Positions 20,579 through 32,706 of a stretch of 64,000 bases of DNA are shown one piece after another. Both the position numbers and the translations under genes were made by a program. Source of the DNA: an uncultured Oceanospirillales bacterium (GTDB lineage: Bacteria; Pseudomonadota; Gammaproteobacteria; Xanthomonadales; SZUA-36); the NCBI GenBank assembly GCA_913055655.1, contig CAJXKA010000001.1:1054842-1118841 (forward strand), written 5' to 3'. The stretch's first letter is position 1, and each line of letters opens with the position of its first letter. The notes below the pieces were generated by a model, which did no database searches, was not told the origin of the DNA, and was given only the letters and a program-made list of their open reading frames with translations.

Positions 20579-21217
20579 TCAGGCCGCGTTCAGGACCAGT
20601 TCGCGCTCGGCGGCGGTCAGGCTGGCCTTGAAGGACGGGCGGGAAATCAGGCGCTGGATATACGCCTGCACCGAGGTGGCGGACTTGCCGAGGTCGACGC
20701 CGTAGGCCGGCAGGCGCCAGAACAGCGGCGCCAGCGTGCAGTCGATGAGGCTGAGCTCGTCGCTGAGCACGAAGTCGGCGGCCTCGAACAGCTCGTTGGC
20801 GGCGATGATGCCTTCCTTGAGCTGCTTGCGCGGCGCGTCGGCTTTCTTGCCGGTGGCCGCCTCGATCTGCGCGGCCAGCGGGTACCAGTCCCGCAGGATA
20901 CGGTGATGGACCAGCCGCAGGCGTGCGCGCGACACCGGGTCCACCGGCATCAGCGGCGGATGCGGGTAACGTTCATCCAGGTACTCGTTGATGACACCGG
21001 CGTCGTAGAGCACCAGGTCACGGTCGACCAGGGTCGGGGTCTCGTTATAGGGCGTCAGCTCGGCCAGGTCCTCGGCCGAGGACGGATCCGATTCGACGTC
21101 AACAATCTCGACGTTGATGCCTTTTTCGGCGAGCACGAAGCGCACGCGGTGACACTGGATGCAGGAAGCGGATGAGTACAACGCCATGGTAGAGCGGCCT
21201 TTCACAGAAATTGACAC
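20579..21217 (-). CDS. sspA: Stringent starvation protein A
   Basis: A 212-residue glutathione-S-transferase-fold protein that binds RNA polymerase during starvation. The N-terminus RSTMALYSSASCIQCHRVRFVLAEKGINVEIVDV matches SspA, and the C-terminal helical GST domain is complete. The start is GTG at 21217. A TGGAG site 7-8 bases upstream and the SspA-like residues before the internal Met11 support it over the ATG at 21187. Unlike many SspA, it has a Cys-x-x-Cys pair (CIQC) at the position of the GST active site. It forms an operon with sspB. Confidence 0.95.
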   Translation of the reverse strand: MSISVKGRSTMALYSSASCIQCHRVRFVLAEKGINVEIVDVESDPSSAEDLAELTPYNETPTLVDRDLVLYDAGVINEYLDERYPHPPLMPVDPVSRARLRLVHHRILRDWYPLAAQIEAATGKKADAPRKQLKEGIIAANELFEAADFVLSDELSLIDCTLAPLFWRLPAYGVDLGKSATSVQAYIQRLISRPSFKASLTAAERELVLNAA

Positions 21218-21232
21218 GTTAGATCTCCAGCA

Positions 21233-21261
21233 GAAAACGGCCGGGGCTCGAACCCCGGCCG
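21233..21261 (-). terminator. Rho-independent terminator after petABC
   Basis: On the minus strand an 8-9 bp GC stem (GGCCGGGG/CCCCGGCC) with loop TTCGAG is followed by TTTT at 21237-21234. It lies 10 bases after the petC stop and before the sspA start, so it separates the bc1 operon from sspAB. Confidence 0.75.
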
Positions 21262-21271
21262 GCGACGTCCG

Positions 21272-22012
21272 TCAGTGAACGTCCCGCCAGTACTCCGCTT
21301 TCAGCAGGTAGGCGATTAAGGCGAACAGGGCCAGGTAAAGCATGACCCAAACACCGATGTGTTTGCGCTTCAGCATGGCCGGTTCGGACGTGTATTCGAG
21401 GAACGCGGCCAGGTCGCGCGCGGCGTCCTGGTATTCCGCCGGCGACATCGTGCCCGGCGTTTCGAGCTCAAGGTGAGTGATCGTGCGCACCTCGATACCG
21501 TCCTCGGTATGGGTTTCGTAAATCGGTTTCTGGATACCCTGCAGCTTCCACATCACGTGGGGCATGGCGGCGTTTTGCAGCACCGTGTTGTTCCACGCGC
21601 CGTGTTCATCACGGTAGAACGACAGCAGGTAGTTATAGACCCAGTCAGCGCCGCGCGAACGGCCGATCAGGGTCAGGTCGGGCGGCGCCTTGCCAAACCA
21701 GCGCTCGGCATCATCGGCTTCCATGGCGATGGCCATCGGGTCGCCGATCTTGGCGTCGCTGAACACCAGGTTCTTCATGACCAGGTCTTCGCCGAGTTCA
21801 AGGTCTTCCGCCAGGCGGTTGTAGCGCACGTACTCGGCGCTGTGGCAGCCCAGGCAGTAGTTCGTGTACAGCTTCGCGCCGCGTTGCAGCGAGCCCACGT
21901 CGTTCACATTGGCGCCGGAGGCCGGCAGTGCGCCCGCCGCGCCGGCGGCATTGGCGGCCATCGGCAGGGCCAGGATGGCGGTGGCCAGCAGTGTCTGGAA
22001 CATCGTCTTCAT
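21272..22012 (-). CDS. petC: Cytochrome c1, bc1 complex
   Basis: A 246-residue membrane-anchored c-type cytochrome of the ubiquinol:cytochrome c oxidoreductase. Residues 1-22 are a signal peptide. The heme motif CLGCH is at residues 53-57. A likely axial Met is Met150 in NAAMPHVMW. One C-terminal membrane helix (about 222-239, VWVMLYLALFALIAYLL) anchors the periplasmic domain. The ATG overlaps the petB stop (TGATG), so subunits are translationally coupled. It is the last gene of petABC. Confidence 0.97.
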   Translation of the reverse strand: MKTMFQTLLATAILALPMAANAAGAAGALPASGANVNDVGSLQRGAKLYTNYCLGCHSAEYVRYNRLAEDLELGEDLVMKNLVFSDAKIGDPMAIAMEADDAERWFGKAPPDLTLIGRSRGADWVYNYLLSFYRDEHGAWNNTVLQNAAMPHVMWKLQGIQKPIYETHTEDGIEVRTITHLELETPGTMSPAEYQDAARDLAAFLEYTSEPAMLKRKHIGVWVMLYLALFALIAYLLKAEYWRDVH

Positions 22013-23256
22013 CAGTGTGTCACCCTTTCCGGAACCGGCTTGGTCTTGCCATTCTTGCTCATGAAGAACAGCAACACGAAGAATGAGAAGTAGACGAAGG
22101 TCCACACCCGCATCTCGATGGTCTGCGCCGGCGTGCCCTCGGCCATGCCCAGCATGCCCAGGCGCACGAACGCAACCGCGAACATGATGACCAGGAACTT
22201 GTACCAGGCGCCCTTGTAACGGATCGAGCGCACCGGCGAGCGGTCCAGCCACGGCAGCAGGAACAGCACCATCACCGACACGCCCATCAGGATCACGCCC
22301 ATCAGCTTGTCGGGCACGGCCTTCAGGATCGCGTAGAACGGTGTGAAGTACCACACCGGCTTGATGTGCTCCGGCGTCACCAGCGGGTTCGCGGGCACGA
22401 AGTTGTCGTGCTCCAGGAACAGGCCACCGGCGTCCGGCCAGAAGAAGATGACGAAGGCGAACACCATCAGGAACATGGCCACGCCGAACAGGTCCTTCAC
22501 CGTGTAGTACGGGTGGAAGGGAATGCCGTCTTTCGGCACGCCGTTCTCGTCCTTGACCTTCTTGATGTCAATGCCGTCCGGGTTGTTGGAACCCACTTCG
22601 TGCAGCGCCGTCAGGTGCAGCACCACCAGCGCACACAGCGCCAGCGGCAGCGCGATGACATGCAGCGCGAAGAATCGGTTCAGCGTGGCGTCGGAGATAA
22701 AGTAGTCACCGCGGATCCACTCGGTCAGTGGCTCGCCGATGGCCGGTATGGCGCCGAACAGGTTGATGATCACCTGCGCGCCCCAGTAGGACATCTGGCC
22801 CCATGGCAGCACGTAGCCGAAGAAGGCCTCGGCCATCAGCAGCAGGTACAGCAGCATGCCGAACACCCAGATCATCTCGCGCGGCTTGCGGTGCGAACCG
22901 TACAGCAGGCTGCGGAACATGTGCAGGTAGATGACGATAAAGAAGAACGAGGCGCCGGTGGAGTGCATGTAGCGGATCAGCCAGCCCCAGTCGACATCGC
23001 GCATGATGTATTCGACCGACGCGAAGGCTTCCGCCGCCGACGGCTTGTAATGCATCGTCAGGAAAATGCCGGTGACGATCTGGTTGACCAGCACCACCAG
23101 GGCCAGAGAGCCCATGAAGTACCAGAAATTGAAATTCTTGGGCGCGTAGTACTTGGCCAGGTGGTCATCCCAGAACTTGGTGACGGGCAGGCGCTCGTCC
23201 ATCCAGTTCATGAATGCGGTCGCCTGTCGCGCCAGGCCGCTCGCCGGTTTGGACAT
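22012..23256 (-). CDS. petB: Cytochrome b, bc1 complex
   Basis: A 414-residue membrane subunit carrying two b hemes and the quinone sites Qo and Qi. The heme histidine pairs lie in RYMHSTGASFFFIVIYLHMFR and FALHVIALPLALCALVVLHL. The Qo loop motif PDKLMG and the C-terminal helices are present. It overlaps the petA stop by one base and the petC start by one base. Confidence 0.98.
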   Translation of the reverse strand: MSKPASGLARQATAFMNWMDERLPVTKFWDDHLAKYYAPKNFNFWYFMGSLALVVLVNQIVTGIFLTMHYKPSAAEAFASVEYIMRDVDWGWLIRYMHSTGASFFFIVIYLHMFRSLLYGSHRKPREMIWVFGMLLYLLLMAEAFFGYVLPWGQMSYWGAQVIINLFGAIPAIGEPLTEWIRGDYFISDATLNRFFALHVIALPLALCALVVLHLTALHEVGSNNPDGIDIKKVKDENGVPKDGIPFHPYYTVKDLFGVAMFLMVFAFVIFFWPDAGGLFLEHDNFVPANPLVTPEHIKPVWYFTPFYAILKAVPDKLMGVILMGVSVMVLFLLPWLDRSPVRSIRYKGAWYKFLVIMFAVAFVRLGMLGMAEGTPAQTIEMRVWTFVYFSFFVLLFFMSKNGKTKPVPERVTH

Positions 23257-23852
23257 CAGGCCGCTCCCTCGGGGTTGACGCCGATGATGATCGTGTTGTC
23301 ATCGGCAAAGCTGTATGGCGGAATCACCAGGTTGGTTGGTGCCGGCACACCCTGGTAGACGCGGCCGGCCATGTCGAACTTCGACTTGTGGCAGGGGCAG
23401 TAGAAGCCACCCTTCCAGTCGGCCTCGAACGGCTGTGGCCCGACCTGCGGGATCAGCGTCGGCACGCAGCCCAGGTGGGTGCAGTGCATGTTCACGACCA
23501 GGTATTCCGGGCGCAGCGCGCGCGGTTCGCCCTTGATATACGCCGGCTGGTCTGAAGACTCTGACATCGGGTCGCGCAGCTTGGCGTCGACGCTCGGCAG
23601 GTCATCCAGGTTCTTCTTGCTGCGGCGCAGGATGCCGATGGTCTGGCCGCGCCACTGCACCTTCAGCAACTGGCCTTCGCCGAGCTTGGCGACGTTGACC
23701 TGCACCGGCGCGCCAACGGCCTGGGCCCGCGCACTGGGTTTCCATGAAGAGATGAACGGCACGGCCGCAAGGCCCGCGCCTACGGCGCCCACCGCCGATG
23801 TCGTGGCGAGCAGGAACCGCCGCCTTTCCTTGTTCACGCCATCAGCTGACAT
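23256..23852 (-). CDS. petA: Rieske iron-sulfur protein, bc1 complex
   Basis: A 198-residue Rieske [2Fe-2S] protein. The twin-arginine type N-terminus (NKERRRFLLATTSAVGAVGAG) doubles as the membrane anchor. Cluster ligands are in CTHLGC and CPCHKS, with the disulfide cysteines in the same loops. It is the first gene of petABC, so the promoter should lie in the 124-base gap to the divergent DegS-like gene. Confidence 0.98.
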   Translation of the reverse strand: MSADGVNKERRRFLLATTSAVGAVGAGLAAVPFISSWKPSARAQAVGAPVQVNVAKLGEGQLLKVQWRGQTIGILRRSKKNLDDLPSVDAKLRDPMSESSDQPAYIKGEPRALRPEYLVVNMHCTHLGCVPTLIPQVGPQPFEADWKGGFYCPCHKSKFDMAGRVYQGVPAPTNLVIPPYSFADDNTIIIGVNPEGAA

Positions 23853-23976
23853 GTGCTACTCCCGATAATCCGGCAAGATGTTTTTATGAGTGTCGCGCGG
23901 ATGCGCCGCGGACAAAACGGGGATTTTATCCGATATGGCATATGCGCCACAATTGCCGCGCGGCTAGAATTGCGCG

Positions 23977-25071
<1,095 letters not shown>

Positions 25072-25091
25072 ACCGTCGCGCGGGCAGCGAA

Positions 25092-25661
25092 TCAGGTTTT
25101 CGGCAGTGTCACGCCCGTCTGGCCCTGGTATTTGCCGCCGCGGTCGCGGTACGACGTTTCGCAGGCTTCATCCGATTCAAAGAACAGGAACTGCGCCACG
25201 CCCTCGTTCGCGTAGATGCGCGCCGGAAGCGGCGTCGTGTTGGAAAACTCCAGCGTGACGTGCCCTTCCCACTCGGGTTCCAGCGGCGTGACGTTGACGA
25301 TGATGCCGCAACGGGCATAGGTGGATTTGCCCAGGCAGATCGTCAACACATTACGCGGGATACGAAAGTACTCCACGGTGTGCGCCAGCGCGAAGGAGTT
25401 CGGCGGAATGATGCAGGAGTCGCCGTGGAAATCGACGAAGCTGTTTTCGTCGAACTGCTTGGGGTCCACGACCGCCGAATTGATATTGGTGAAAATCTTG
25501 AAGTGGCTGCTGCAGCGGCCATCGTAGCCGTAGCTGGACGTGCCGTAGGACACCAGGCGTTCACCAGCGTCGTTGCGGCGCACCTGGCTGGGTTCGAACG
25601 GTTCGATCATGCCGTGTTCCTCGGCCATGCGGCGGATCCAGCGGTCGGACTTGATGCTCAA
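25092..25661 (-). CDS. dcd: dCTP deaminase
   Basis: A 189-residue trimeric deaminase converting dCTP to dUTP for dTTP synthesis. Conserved blocks are [65 protein letters not shown] and [13 protein letters not shown]. The start is TTG, giving [19 protein letters not shown] as in many gammaproteobacterial Dcd; a GAGGA site about 8 bases upstream supports it. It follows apbC by 16 bases, so the two probably share a transcript. Confidence 0.96.
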   Translation of the reverse strand: MSIKSDRWIRRMAEEHGMIEPFEPSQVRRNDAGERLVSYGTSSYGYDGRCSSHFKIFTNINSAVVDPKQFDENSFVDFHGDSCIIPPNSFALAHTVEYFRIPRNVLTICLGKSTYARCGIIVNVTPLEPEWEGHVTLEFSNTTPLPARIYANEGVAQFLFFESDEACETSYRDRGGKYQGQTGVTLPKT

Positions 25662-25677
25662 GGGGCGTTCCTCTTTG

Positions 25678-26766
25678 TTATGTGTTCTGGACCAGGATTT
25701 CCGGCAGGTCCGGTTTCAGGTTCCGTGGCTGCAGGGACAGCTGCGCCGAGGTGCGGCGCGCGAACTCGCGGTAGGCGGCCGTGATCGTGCCATCCGGTTC
25801 AGCCACGACCGTCGGGTGGCCGGCATCCAGCGCCTCGCGGATATGGATATCGAGCGGTAACTGCCCCAGGAGCGGAATATCAAAGTCTTCCGCCATGCGC
25901 GCGCCGCCGCCGGTGCCGAACAGCGGTTCTTCGTGGCCGCACTGGCTGCAGACATGCGTGGACATGTTTTCCACCACGCCCAGCACGGCCACGTCCAGCT
26001 TGCGGAACATGGCCAGCGCACGGCGCGCGTCCAGCAGCGCGATATCCTGGGGGGTGGTGACGATGACCGCACCGGCCACCGGGATTTTCTGGACCAGGGT
26101 CAGCTGGATGTCACCGGTGCCGGGCGGCAGGTCGATGACCATCACGTCCAGGTCGCCCCAGTCGCTCTCACCCAGCATCTGCTGCAGCGCCGAGGTCACC
26201 ATGGGCCCGCGCCAGATCATCGGTGTTTCCTCTTCCACCAGGAATCCCATGGACATGACCTTCAGGCCATGGGCCTCGTGCGGCACGATGCGCTTGCCGT
26301 CGGTTTTCGGCTGGCCGGACACGCCCATCATACGCGGGATGCTGGGGCCATAGATGTCGGCGTCGAGCAGGCCGACCCGGGCGCCATCGGCGGCCAGGGC
26401 CAGCGCCAGGTTCACGGCGGTGGTGGATTTCCCCACCCCGCCCTTGCCCGAGGCCACGGCGATGATGTTGCGGATACCCGGGTGCGGCTTCAGGTCGTTC
26501 TGCACCTTTCGTGGCAACACGCGCCAGTCGATGCGGGCGACGGCCGAACTCACGTCAGGCCGGGCTTCAAGCGCATCTTTCGCGCGTTTCGCGATCGCAT
26601 CGGCCAGTCCCGATGCCGGGAATTCCAGCCGCAGGTCAACGGCCACGCGGTCGCCGTCGATGCCGATGCCGCGCAGGGCGCCGGCGCTCACCAGGTCCTG
26701 GCCGGTGTAGTCGTCTTCGACGGTGGAAAGGGTCTTGCGAATGGCGTCTTCTGACAATGCAGGCAT
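25678..26766 (-). CDS. apbC: Iron-sulfur cluster carrier protein ApbC/Mrp
   Basis: A 362-residue P-loop ATPase that carries 4Fe-4S clusters to target proteins. An N-terminal MIP18/DUF59-like domain covers about 1-85. The deviant Walker A is GKGGVGKST near residue 105, and a CSQC pair in [13 protein letters not shown] provides the cluster ligands. The ATG at 26766 gives the homologous start [14 protein letters not shown]. The location beside metG and upstream of dcd is common in gammaproteobacteria. Confidence 0.95.
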   Translation of the reverse strand: MPALSEDAIRKTLSTVEDDYTGQDLVSAGALRGIGIDGDRVAVDLRLEFPASGLADAIAKRAKDALEARPDVSSAVARIDWRVLPRKVQNDLKPHPGIRNIIAVASGKGGVGKSTTAVNLALALAADGARVGLLDADIYGPSIPRMMGVSGQPKTDGKRIVPHEAHGLKVMSMGFLVEEETPMIWRGPMVTSALQQMLGESDWGDLDVMVIDLPPGTGDIQLTLVQKIPVAGAVIVTTPQDIALLDARRALAMFRKLDVAVLGVVENMSTHVCSQCGHEEPLFGTGGGARMAEDFDIPLLGQLPLDIHIREALDAGHPTVVAEPDGTITAAYREFARRTSAQLSLQPRNLKPDLPEILVQNT

Positions 26767-26896
26767 GCGATGACAATCTGTTCGGCGCGAAAAACGCGAA
26801 TTGTACAACGCCCACCGGAGCCGGGCGCGTTTCGGGCATCCGCGCAGCATGCGATAATCGGTGGTTTCGCACCCGGACAACAACGAAGCCGCCCGC

Positions 26897-28933
26897 ATGG
26901 ACGACAATAAGCGACGCATCCTGCTCACCGCCGCCTTGCCTTACGCCAATGGCGCGATCCACATCGGCCACATGCTGGAGTATATCCAGACCGATATCTG
27001 GGCCCGCTTCCAGCGCGCCCAGGGCCACGAGTGCCATTTCGCCTGGGCTGACGACGCCCATGGCACGCCGATCATGCTCAGCGCGCAGCGCCAGGGCATC
27101 ACGCCCGAGCAGCTGATCGAGCGAATGAACGAGGAGCACCAGGCCGACTTCCGCGATTTCGGCCTGAGCTATGACAATTTTTCCTCGACCCACGGCGACG
27201 CCAACCGGGAGCTGGTGGAAACCATTTACATGCGGCTGCGCGACGCCGGGCACGTGACCACGAAGACGATCTCGCAGTTTTTTGATGAAACCGAGGGCAT
27301 GTTCCTGCCCGACCGGTTCATCAAGGGCACCTGCCCGCGCTGCAAGACCGAGGACCAGTACGGCGACAGCTGCGAGGCCTGCGGCAGCACCTACGCGCCC
27401 ACCGAACTGATCGACCCGCGGTCCGCGGTCAGCGGCTCGAAGCCGGTCATGCGTGACTCCGAGCACTATTTCGTCCGCCTGGCCGATTTCGAGGAGCGGC
27501 TGCGCGAGTGGCTGCCGACCGGCGTGCCGCAGCGCGAAGTGGCCAACAAGCTCGGCGAATGGTTCGAAGACGGCCTGCGTGACTGGGACATCTCTCGCGA
27601 CGCGCCCTACTTCGGCTTCCGCATTCCCGGCACCGAGGACAAGTTTTTCTACGTCTGGGTGGATGCCCCGGTGGGCTACATGGCCAGTTTCCGCGAGCTC
27701 TGCGAGGCCCGCGGCATGGATTTCGACGCCTGGTGGCGGCCGGATTCAGACACTGAGCTGTACCATTTCATCGGCAAGGACATCGTCTATTTCCACACGC
27801 TGTTCTGGCCCGCCATGCTGATGGGCGCCGGTTTCCGCACGCCGACCTCCGTGTTCGCGCATGGCTTCCTGACCGTCGACGGCACCAAGATGTCGAAATC
27901 CCGCGGCACGTTCATCAAGGCGCGGACCTACCTGGACCACCTGGCGCCGGATGCGCTGCGATACTACTTCTGCGCCAAGCTGGGCGCCGGTACCGCGGAC
28001 ATCGACCTGAACCTGGACGATTTCATCGCCCGGGTGAACGCCGACCTGGTGGGCAAGGTCGTGAACATCGCCAGCCGCTGCGCCGGGTTCATTCATCGCG
28101 GGTATGACGGCCAGCTGTCACCCGAACTGCCGGAGCCGGCGTTGTATGCCGAATTTATCGAGGCGCGCGCCGACATCGCGGCCGAGTTCGAGGCCCGCAA
28201 CTACCAGGCCGCGATCCGCCGGATCATGGCGCTGGCCGACCGTGCCAACCAGTACATCGACGAGCACAAGCCCTGGCAGATGGTCAAGGACCCTGAACAG
28301 GCCGACCAGGTCCAGGGTGTCTGCACCCAGGGCCTGAACCTGTTCCGGGTGCTGGTCACCTTGCTGGCGCCGGCCATCCCGTTCACCGCCGAGAAAGCGG
28401 CCGAATTCCTTGGCCAGCCGATACGGCGCTGGGCCGACCTGGACGTACCGCTCACCGGCGTGAGCTTGAATCCTTTCCAGCCGCTGCTGATGCGCGTGGA
28501 CCCGGAAAAGGTGGCCGCCATGGTGGAAGACTCGAAAGAATCACTGCAGGCCAAGGACGAAGGCGCCGCAGGCGAAGACAAACCCGCCGCGGCGCCGCTG
28601 GACCTGGCCGACGAAATCACCATCGACGATTTCACGAAAGTCGACCTGCGCGTGGCCCGCATCGCCCGGGCCGAGGCCGTGCCCGAGGCCGACAAGCTGC
28701 TGAAACTCACCCTGGACCTGGGCGCCGAGACCCGTACCGTGTTCGCCGGCATCAAGTCGGCCTACGACCCGGCCGAGCTCGAAGGCCGGTTGACCGTCAT
28801 GGTCGCCAACCTGAAACCGCGGAAGATGCGCTTCGGCGTTTCCGAGGGGATGGTGCTGGCGGCCGGCGGTGATGGCGGCCCGTTCATCCTCGAGCCGGAC
28901 GACGGCGCGACGCCCGGCTCACGGGTGACCTGA
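26897..28933 (+). CDS. metG: Methionyl-tRNA synthetase
   Basis: A class I aminoacyl-tRNA synthetase of 678 residues. The HIGH motif is at residues 22-25 (AIHIGHML) and KMSKS at 331-335. The knuckle zinc cysteines are in [18 protein letters not shown]. The C-terminus carries an EMAP-II/Trbp111-like tRNA-binding domain (about 575-678; [17 protein letters not shown]) for dimerisation. A Lys/Glu/Ala-rich linker of about 30 residues precedes it. The ATG at 26897 is preferred to an upstream GTG frame. rsxA follows 9 bases after the stop. Confidence 0.98.
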   Translation: MDDNKRRILLTAALPYANGAIHIGHMLEYIQTDIWARFQRAQGHECHFAWADDAHGTPIMLSAQRQGITPEQLIERMNEEHQADFRDFGLSYDNFSSTHGDANRELVETIYMRLRDAGHVTTKTISQFFDETEGMFLPDRFIKGTCPRCKTEDQYGDSCEACGSTYAPTELIDPRSAVSGSKPVMRDSEHYFVRLADFEERLREWLPTGVPQREVANKLGEWFEDGLRDWDISRDAPYFGFRIPGTEDKFFYVWVDAPVGYMASFRELCEARGMDFDAWWRPDSDTELYHFIGKDIVYFHTLFWPAMLMGAGFRTPTSVFAHGFLTVDGTKMSKSRGTFIKARTYLDHLAPDALRYYFCAKLGAGTADIDLNLDDFIARVNADLVGKVVNIASRCAGFIHRGYDGQLSPELPEPALYAEFIEARADIAAEFEARNYQAAIRRIMALADRANQYIDEHKPWQMVKDPEQADQVQGVCTQGLNLFRVLVTLLAPAIPFTAEKAAEFLGQPIRRWADLDVPLTGVSLNPFQPLLMRVDPEKVAAMVEDSKESLQAKDEGAAGEDKPAAAPLDLADEITIDDFTKVDLRVARIARAEAVPEADKLLKLTLDLGAETRTVFAGIKSAYDPAELEGRLTVMVANLKPRKMRFGVSEGMVLAAGGDGGPFILEPDDGATPGSRVT

Positions 28934-28942
28934 CCGCGCGCC

Positions 28943-29548
28943 GTGGCGGACGCCGTGGGCAACGCCTGGTCGGGCTACCTGCTCATCCTGGTCAGCACCG
29001 TGCTGGCCAATAATTTCGTGCTGGTGCGGTTCCTGGGGCTGTGCCCGTTCATGGGCGTCTCCACGAAGCTGGAAGGCGCCATCGGCATGTCCGCCGCCAC
29101 CGCCTTCGTGCTGACCCTGAGCTCGGTCTCGTCCTACGTCGTCCACCAGTACATACTCGAGCCGCTGGGCCTGGAATACCTGTCCACGCTCAGTTTTATC
29201 CTGGTCATCGCCGTGACGGTGCAGGCCACCGAGATGATCATGCGCCGGGTCAGCCCGCTGCTGTACCGGGTGCTGGGCATATTCCTGCCGCTGATCACCA
29301 GCAACTGCGCCGTGCTGGGCGTGGCCCTGCTGAACGTGCAGGAACAGCACAACCTGCTGGAATCGGCGCTTTATGGATTCGGCGCCGCCACCGGTTTCGC
29401 GCTGGTGCTGGTGCTGTTCACGGCCATGCGTGAACGCCTCGCCCACACCGATGTGCCCGTTCCTTTCCGGGGTGCGCCCGTGGCCCTGGTCACGGCCGGG
29501 CTGATGGCGCTGGCGTTCATGGGCTTCACCGGGCTGGCGAACCAGTGA
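28943..29548 (+). CDS. rsxA: Electron transport complex protein RsxA
   Basis: A 201-residue integral membrane subunit of the Rsx/Rnf ion-coupled ferredoxin:NAD oxidoreductase, with six predicted membrane helices. The signatures [30 protein letters not shown] and [21 protein letters not shown] hold the conserved cysteines for a membrane [2Fe-2S] cluster. The start is GTG at 28943. It begins a tightly overlapping rsxABCDGE-nth run. In E. coli Rsx keeps SoxR reduced; in other bacteria Rnf drives electrons uphill for biosynthesis. Confidence 0.96.
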   Translation: MADAVGNAWSGYLLILVSTVLANNFVLVRFLGLCPFMGVSTKLEGAIGMSAATAFVLTLSSVSSYVVHQYILEPLGLEYLSTLSFILVIAVTVQATEMIMRRVSPLLYRVLGIFLPLITSNCAVLGVALLNVQEQHNLLESALYGFGAATGFALVLVLFTAMRERLAHTDVPVPFRGAPVALVTAGLMALAFMGFTGLANQ

Positions 29549-29555
29549 GGCGGCC

Positions 29556-30098
29556 ATGCTGATCCCACTGATCGTATTCCTGGTGTTCGGCCTGGTGTTC
29601 GGGCTGGTGCTGGGCTGGACGGCGCGGCGATTCCGCGTGGAATCCGACCCGGTTGTTGACCAGATTGACGCGCTGTTGCCCCAGACCCAGTGCGCACAGT
29701 GCGGCTTTCCAGGCTGCCGGCCCTACGCCGAAGCCATCGCGCGCGGCGAGGCCGACATCAACCAGTGCCCGCCTGGCGGCGAGGCCGGCATCCGTGCGCT
29801 GGCCGACCTGCTGGGGCGCGATCCCAAGCCGCTGAACCCGGAGAACGGCGAAGAACAGCCACGCCGGGTTGCCGTCATCGACGAGGCCGCCTGCATCGGC
29901 TGCACGCTGTGCATCCAGGCCTGCCCGGTCGACGCCATTGTCGGTGCGGCGAAGCTCATGCACACCGTCATCGAGGACGAATGCACCGGTTGTGACCTGT
30001 GCCTGCCGCCCTGCCCGGTCGACTGTATTGACATGGTCGAACCCGAGCCGGCATTCAGCGACTGGCGCCGCCCGGCGCCCGGCGAGGCCACGTCGTGA
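29556..30098 (+). CDS. rsxB: Electron transport complex protein RsxB
   Basis: A 180-residue iron-sulfur subunit. A single N-terminal membrane helix (about 2-21) is followed by an Fe-S domain [16 protein letters not shown] and two 4Fe-4S ferredoxin motifs, [16 protein letters not shown] and [16 protein letters not shown]. It passes electrons between the membrane subunits and RsxC. Its TGA overlaps the GTG start of rsxC (GTGA). Confidence 0.96.
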   Translation: MLIPLIVFLVFGLVFGLVLGWTARRFRVESDPVVDQIDALLPQTQCAQCGFPGCRPYAEAIARGEADINQCPPGGEAGIRALADLLGRDPKPLNPENGEEQPRRVAVIDEAACIGCTLCIQACPVDAIVGAAKLMHTVIEDECTGCDLCLPPCPVDCIDMVEPEPAFSDWRRPAPGEATS

Positions 30099-31678
30099 TC
30101 GACGAGTCGAAAGTTGTCGTCGGCGAGCACCTGCACCGTTTTCCCGGTGGCCTGCGGTTGCGCCACAACAAGCGTGTCGCCTGCCGGCATGCCGTGGCAC
30201 GGCCCGCGCTGCCCACGCAGCTGGCGGTGCCGATGCTGCAGCAGGCCGGGCCGCCCGCCGAACCGGTGGTCGATGTCGGCGATACCGTCCTGAAGGGGCA
30301 GCTGATCGGCGCGGACCCCTCCGGCCTGGGCGCCCGCGTGCATGCGCCGACTTCCGGCACGATAGTCGCCGTCGATGATGGCCCCATCAGCCATGTGACC
30401 GGCCAGCCCGGGATGCGCGTGGTGATCGATACCGACGGTCGCGACCAGTGGACCACGCTGGACCCGGTCGATGACTGGCGGACCGAAGACCCGGCGACAT
30501 TGCGGGCGCATATCGACATGGCCGGCGTCGTCGGGCTGGGCGGCGCGGTCTTTCCCACGTTCCGCAAGGTCGACGGCGCCCATGCAGCCGGCATTCACAC
30601 GCTGATCGTCAACGGCGCCGAGTGCGAGCCCTGGATCGCCTGCGACGAAATGCTGATGCGCGAACATCCCCGGCGCGTAGTCACCGGCACGCGCGTGCTG
30701 ATGCGGGCATCGGGCGCTGACGAGGCCGTTATCGCCATCGAGGACCAGATGGGTGCCGTGCAGTCCGCGCTGGAACAGGCCGCGGCGGAACTAGGCGACA
30801 ACCAGGTCCGCATCGTCCGTATTCCCACCATTTATCCCGAAGGCGGCGAACGCCAGCTGATCCAGACCCTGACCGGCCGCGAGGTTCCTGCCGGCGGGCT
30901 GCCGCAGGATCTTGGTGTCCTGGTCCAGAACGTGGCGACGGTGGAGGCCGCGCGCGCCGCGATCATCGAGGGCAAACCGATGATTGAACGCCATGTCACC
31001 GTCACCGGTGACGGCGTTGCCGAGCCCCGCAACTGGCTGGCGCTGCTGGGGACGCCGGTGGCCCACCTGGTGGCCGCCAGCGGCGGTTACACGTCGGCGG
31101 CGCAGCGACTGGTCATCGGTGGGCCCATGATGGGCTACGCCCTGGGCCGGGACGACGCGCCGCTGGTGAAAGCCGGTAACTGCATCCTGGTGCTCACCGA
31201 AAACAACGTCCGGCCGACCCAGCCGGAAATGCCCTGTATCCGTTGCGGCGAGTGCTCACGCGTCTGCCCTGCCCGGCTGATGCCCCAGGAACTGCAGTTC
31301 TTCATCCGCTCCGGACAACTGGATGCGGCCACCGACATCAGCCTCGAGGCCTGCATCGAATGTGGCTGCTGTGACTTCGTCTGCCCCAGCCATATCCCGC
31401 TGGCGGAATGGTTCCGGCACGGCAAGGCCGAGGCCCGTCACCTGGCGCGAGAGCGGGCATTCGCCGATCACTCGCGCGAGCGACACCAGGCCCGGGAAGC
31501 CCGCCTGGCCGAGGCCCGCGCTGAAAAAGAGGCCCGCATGGCGCGGCGCAAGGAAAAACTGGGCAACGATGCCGAACGCAAGCGCCAGGTCGCACGGGCG
31601 ATCGAACGTGCACGGGCGGCGAAGGAAAAGTCCTCGACGCCGGACACCACTGAAAAGGACAAGGGGGGCGAGTCATGA
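30095..31678 (+). CDS. rsxC: Electron transport complex protein RsxC
   Basis: A 527-residue peripheral subunit with a complex-I NuoF-like NADH/FMN fold. [12 protein letters not shown] and [10 protein letters not shown] mark the flavin and nucleotide region. Two 4Fe-4S motifs [12 protein letters not shown] and [12 protein letters not shown] lie near 380-430. The C-terminal about 85 residues are a charged Arg/Glu/Ala-rich coiled coil, shorter than the E. coli extension. The start is GTG, overlapping the rsxB stop. Confidence 0.96.
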   Translation: MIDESKVVVGEHLHRFPGGLRLRHNKRVACRHAVARPALPTQLAVPMLQQAGPPAEPVVDVGDTVLKGQLIGADPSGLGARVHAPTSGTIVAVDDGPISHVTGQPGMRVVIDTDGRDQWTTLDPVDDWRTEDPATLRAHIDMAGVVGLGGAVFPTFRKVDGAHAAGIHTLIVNGAECEPWIACDEMLMREHPRRVVTGTRVLMRASGADEAVIAIEDQMGAVQSALEQAAAELGDNQVRIVRIPTIYPEGGERQLIQTLTGREVPAGGLPQDLGVLVQNVATVEAARAAIIEGKPMIERHVTVTGDGVAEPRNWLALLGTPVAHLVAASGGYTSAAQRLVIGGPMMGYALGRDDAPLVKAGNCILVLTENNVRPTQPEMPCIRCGECSRVCPARLMPQELQFFIRSGQLDAATDISLEACIECGCCDFVCPSHIPLAEWFRHGKAEARHLARERAFADHSRERHQAREARLAEARAEKEARMARRKEKLGNDAERKRQVARAIERARAAKEKSSTPDTTEKDKGGES

Positions 31679-32706
31679 ACCGGGTGTTTCCAACCGGCAC
31701 CGCCCCGCACCTGCCCGCGCCGCCCACCGTCGCCGGGGTGATGGGCCAGGTCCTGCTGGCGCTGATTCCCGGCATTGCCACCTACACCTGGTTTTTCGGG
31801 CCGGGCGTACTGGTGCAGATCCTGCTGGCCAGCGGGTTTGCGCTGGTTTTTGAAGCCCTGGCGCTGCGCTGGCGTGGTCGTCCCCTCCAGCCATTTATCA
31901 GCGACGGTTCAGCCGTGGTCACCGCGGTGCTGTTCGCCCTGTGCATCCCGCCGCTGGCGCCCTGGTGGGTGGCCGCCATCGGCATGGCCTTCGCCATCGG
32001 CCTGGCCAAGCACCTGTACGGCGGCCTGGGACAGAACCCGTTCAACCCCGCCATGGTGGGTTACGTCGTGGCGCTGATCTGCATTCCAGCCGCCATGACC
32101 CAGTGGCTGGCACCGCGCGAAATCGCCGAGCTGGTGCCGGGCCTGGCCGCCACGCTGCAGGCCATTTTCACCGGCGCCCTGCCCGAGCCGCTGACCGTGG
32201 ATGCGGTCACCCGCGCCACGCCACTGGACAGCCTGAAAACCGGCGTCGAGGCCGGCCGCTTCGTCATCGAGATCCGCCAGTCGCCCATCTTCGGTGACTT
32301 TGGTGGTCGCGGCTGGGAATGGATCGCCAACGCCTACGCGCTCGGCGGCCTGTGGCTGGTGTACCGCCGCATCATCACCTGGCATGTGCCGGTGGCGGTG
32401 ATCGGCAGCGTCATGGCGCTGAGCCTGCCGGCCTGGCTGCTGGACCCGGGCGCCAACCCGGAGCCGCTGCAGCACGTGTTCTCGGGCGGCCTGGTGCTGG
32501 GCGCCTTTTTCATCGCCACCGACCCGGTCAGCGGCTGCGCCAGCCCGCGCGGGCGACTGATCTTCGGCGCCGGCGTGGGCATTATCACGCTGGTCATCCG
32601 TCGCTGGGGTGGCTATCCCGACGGGGTCGCTTTCGGTGTGCTGCTGATGAACATGGCCGCGCCGCTGATCGATCGCTACACGCGGCCCAGGGTGTACGGC
32701 CGGTGA
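31675..32706 (+). CDS. rsxD: Electron transport complex protein RsxD
   Basis: A 343-residue membrane subunit with eight or nine hydrophobic helices. The site for covalent FMN on a threonine fits the block DAVTRATPLDSLK (about 180-190). The C-terminal GAFFIATDPVSGCASPRGRLIFGAGVGI is a strong family signature. It overlaps rsxC (ATGA) and the GTG start of rsxG. Confidence 0.96.
   Translation: MNRVFPTGTAPHLPAPPTVAGVMGQVLLALIPGIATYTWFFGPGVLVQILLASGFALVFEALALRWRGRPLQPFISDGSAVVTAVLFALCIPPLAPWWVAAIGMAFAIGLAKHLYGGLGQNPFNPAMVGYVVALICIPAAMTQWLAPREIAELVPGLAATLQAIFTGALPEPLTVDAVTRATPLDSLKTGVEAGRFVIEIRQSPIFGDFGGRGWEWIANAYALGGLWLVYRRIITWHVPVAVIGSVMALSLPAWLLDPGANPEPLQHVFSGGLVLGAFFIATDPVSGCASPRGRLIFGAGVGIITLVIRRWGGYPDGVAFGVLLMNMAAPLIDRYTRPRVYGR

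Noticed and set aside
21239-21260. GGGGTTCGAGCCCC resembles a tRNA T-arm
   Set aside because: No acceptor, D-arm or anticodon arm is present around it, and the T-run after the stem identifies it as the petABC terminator.
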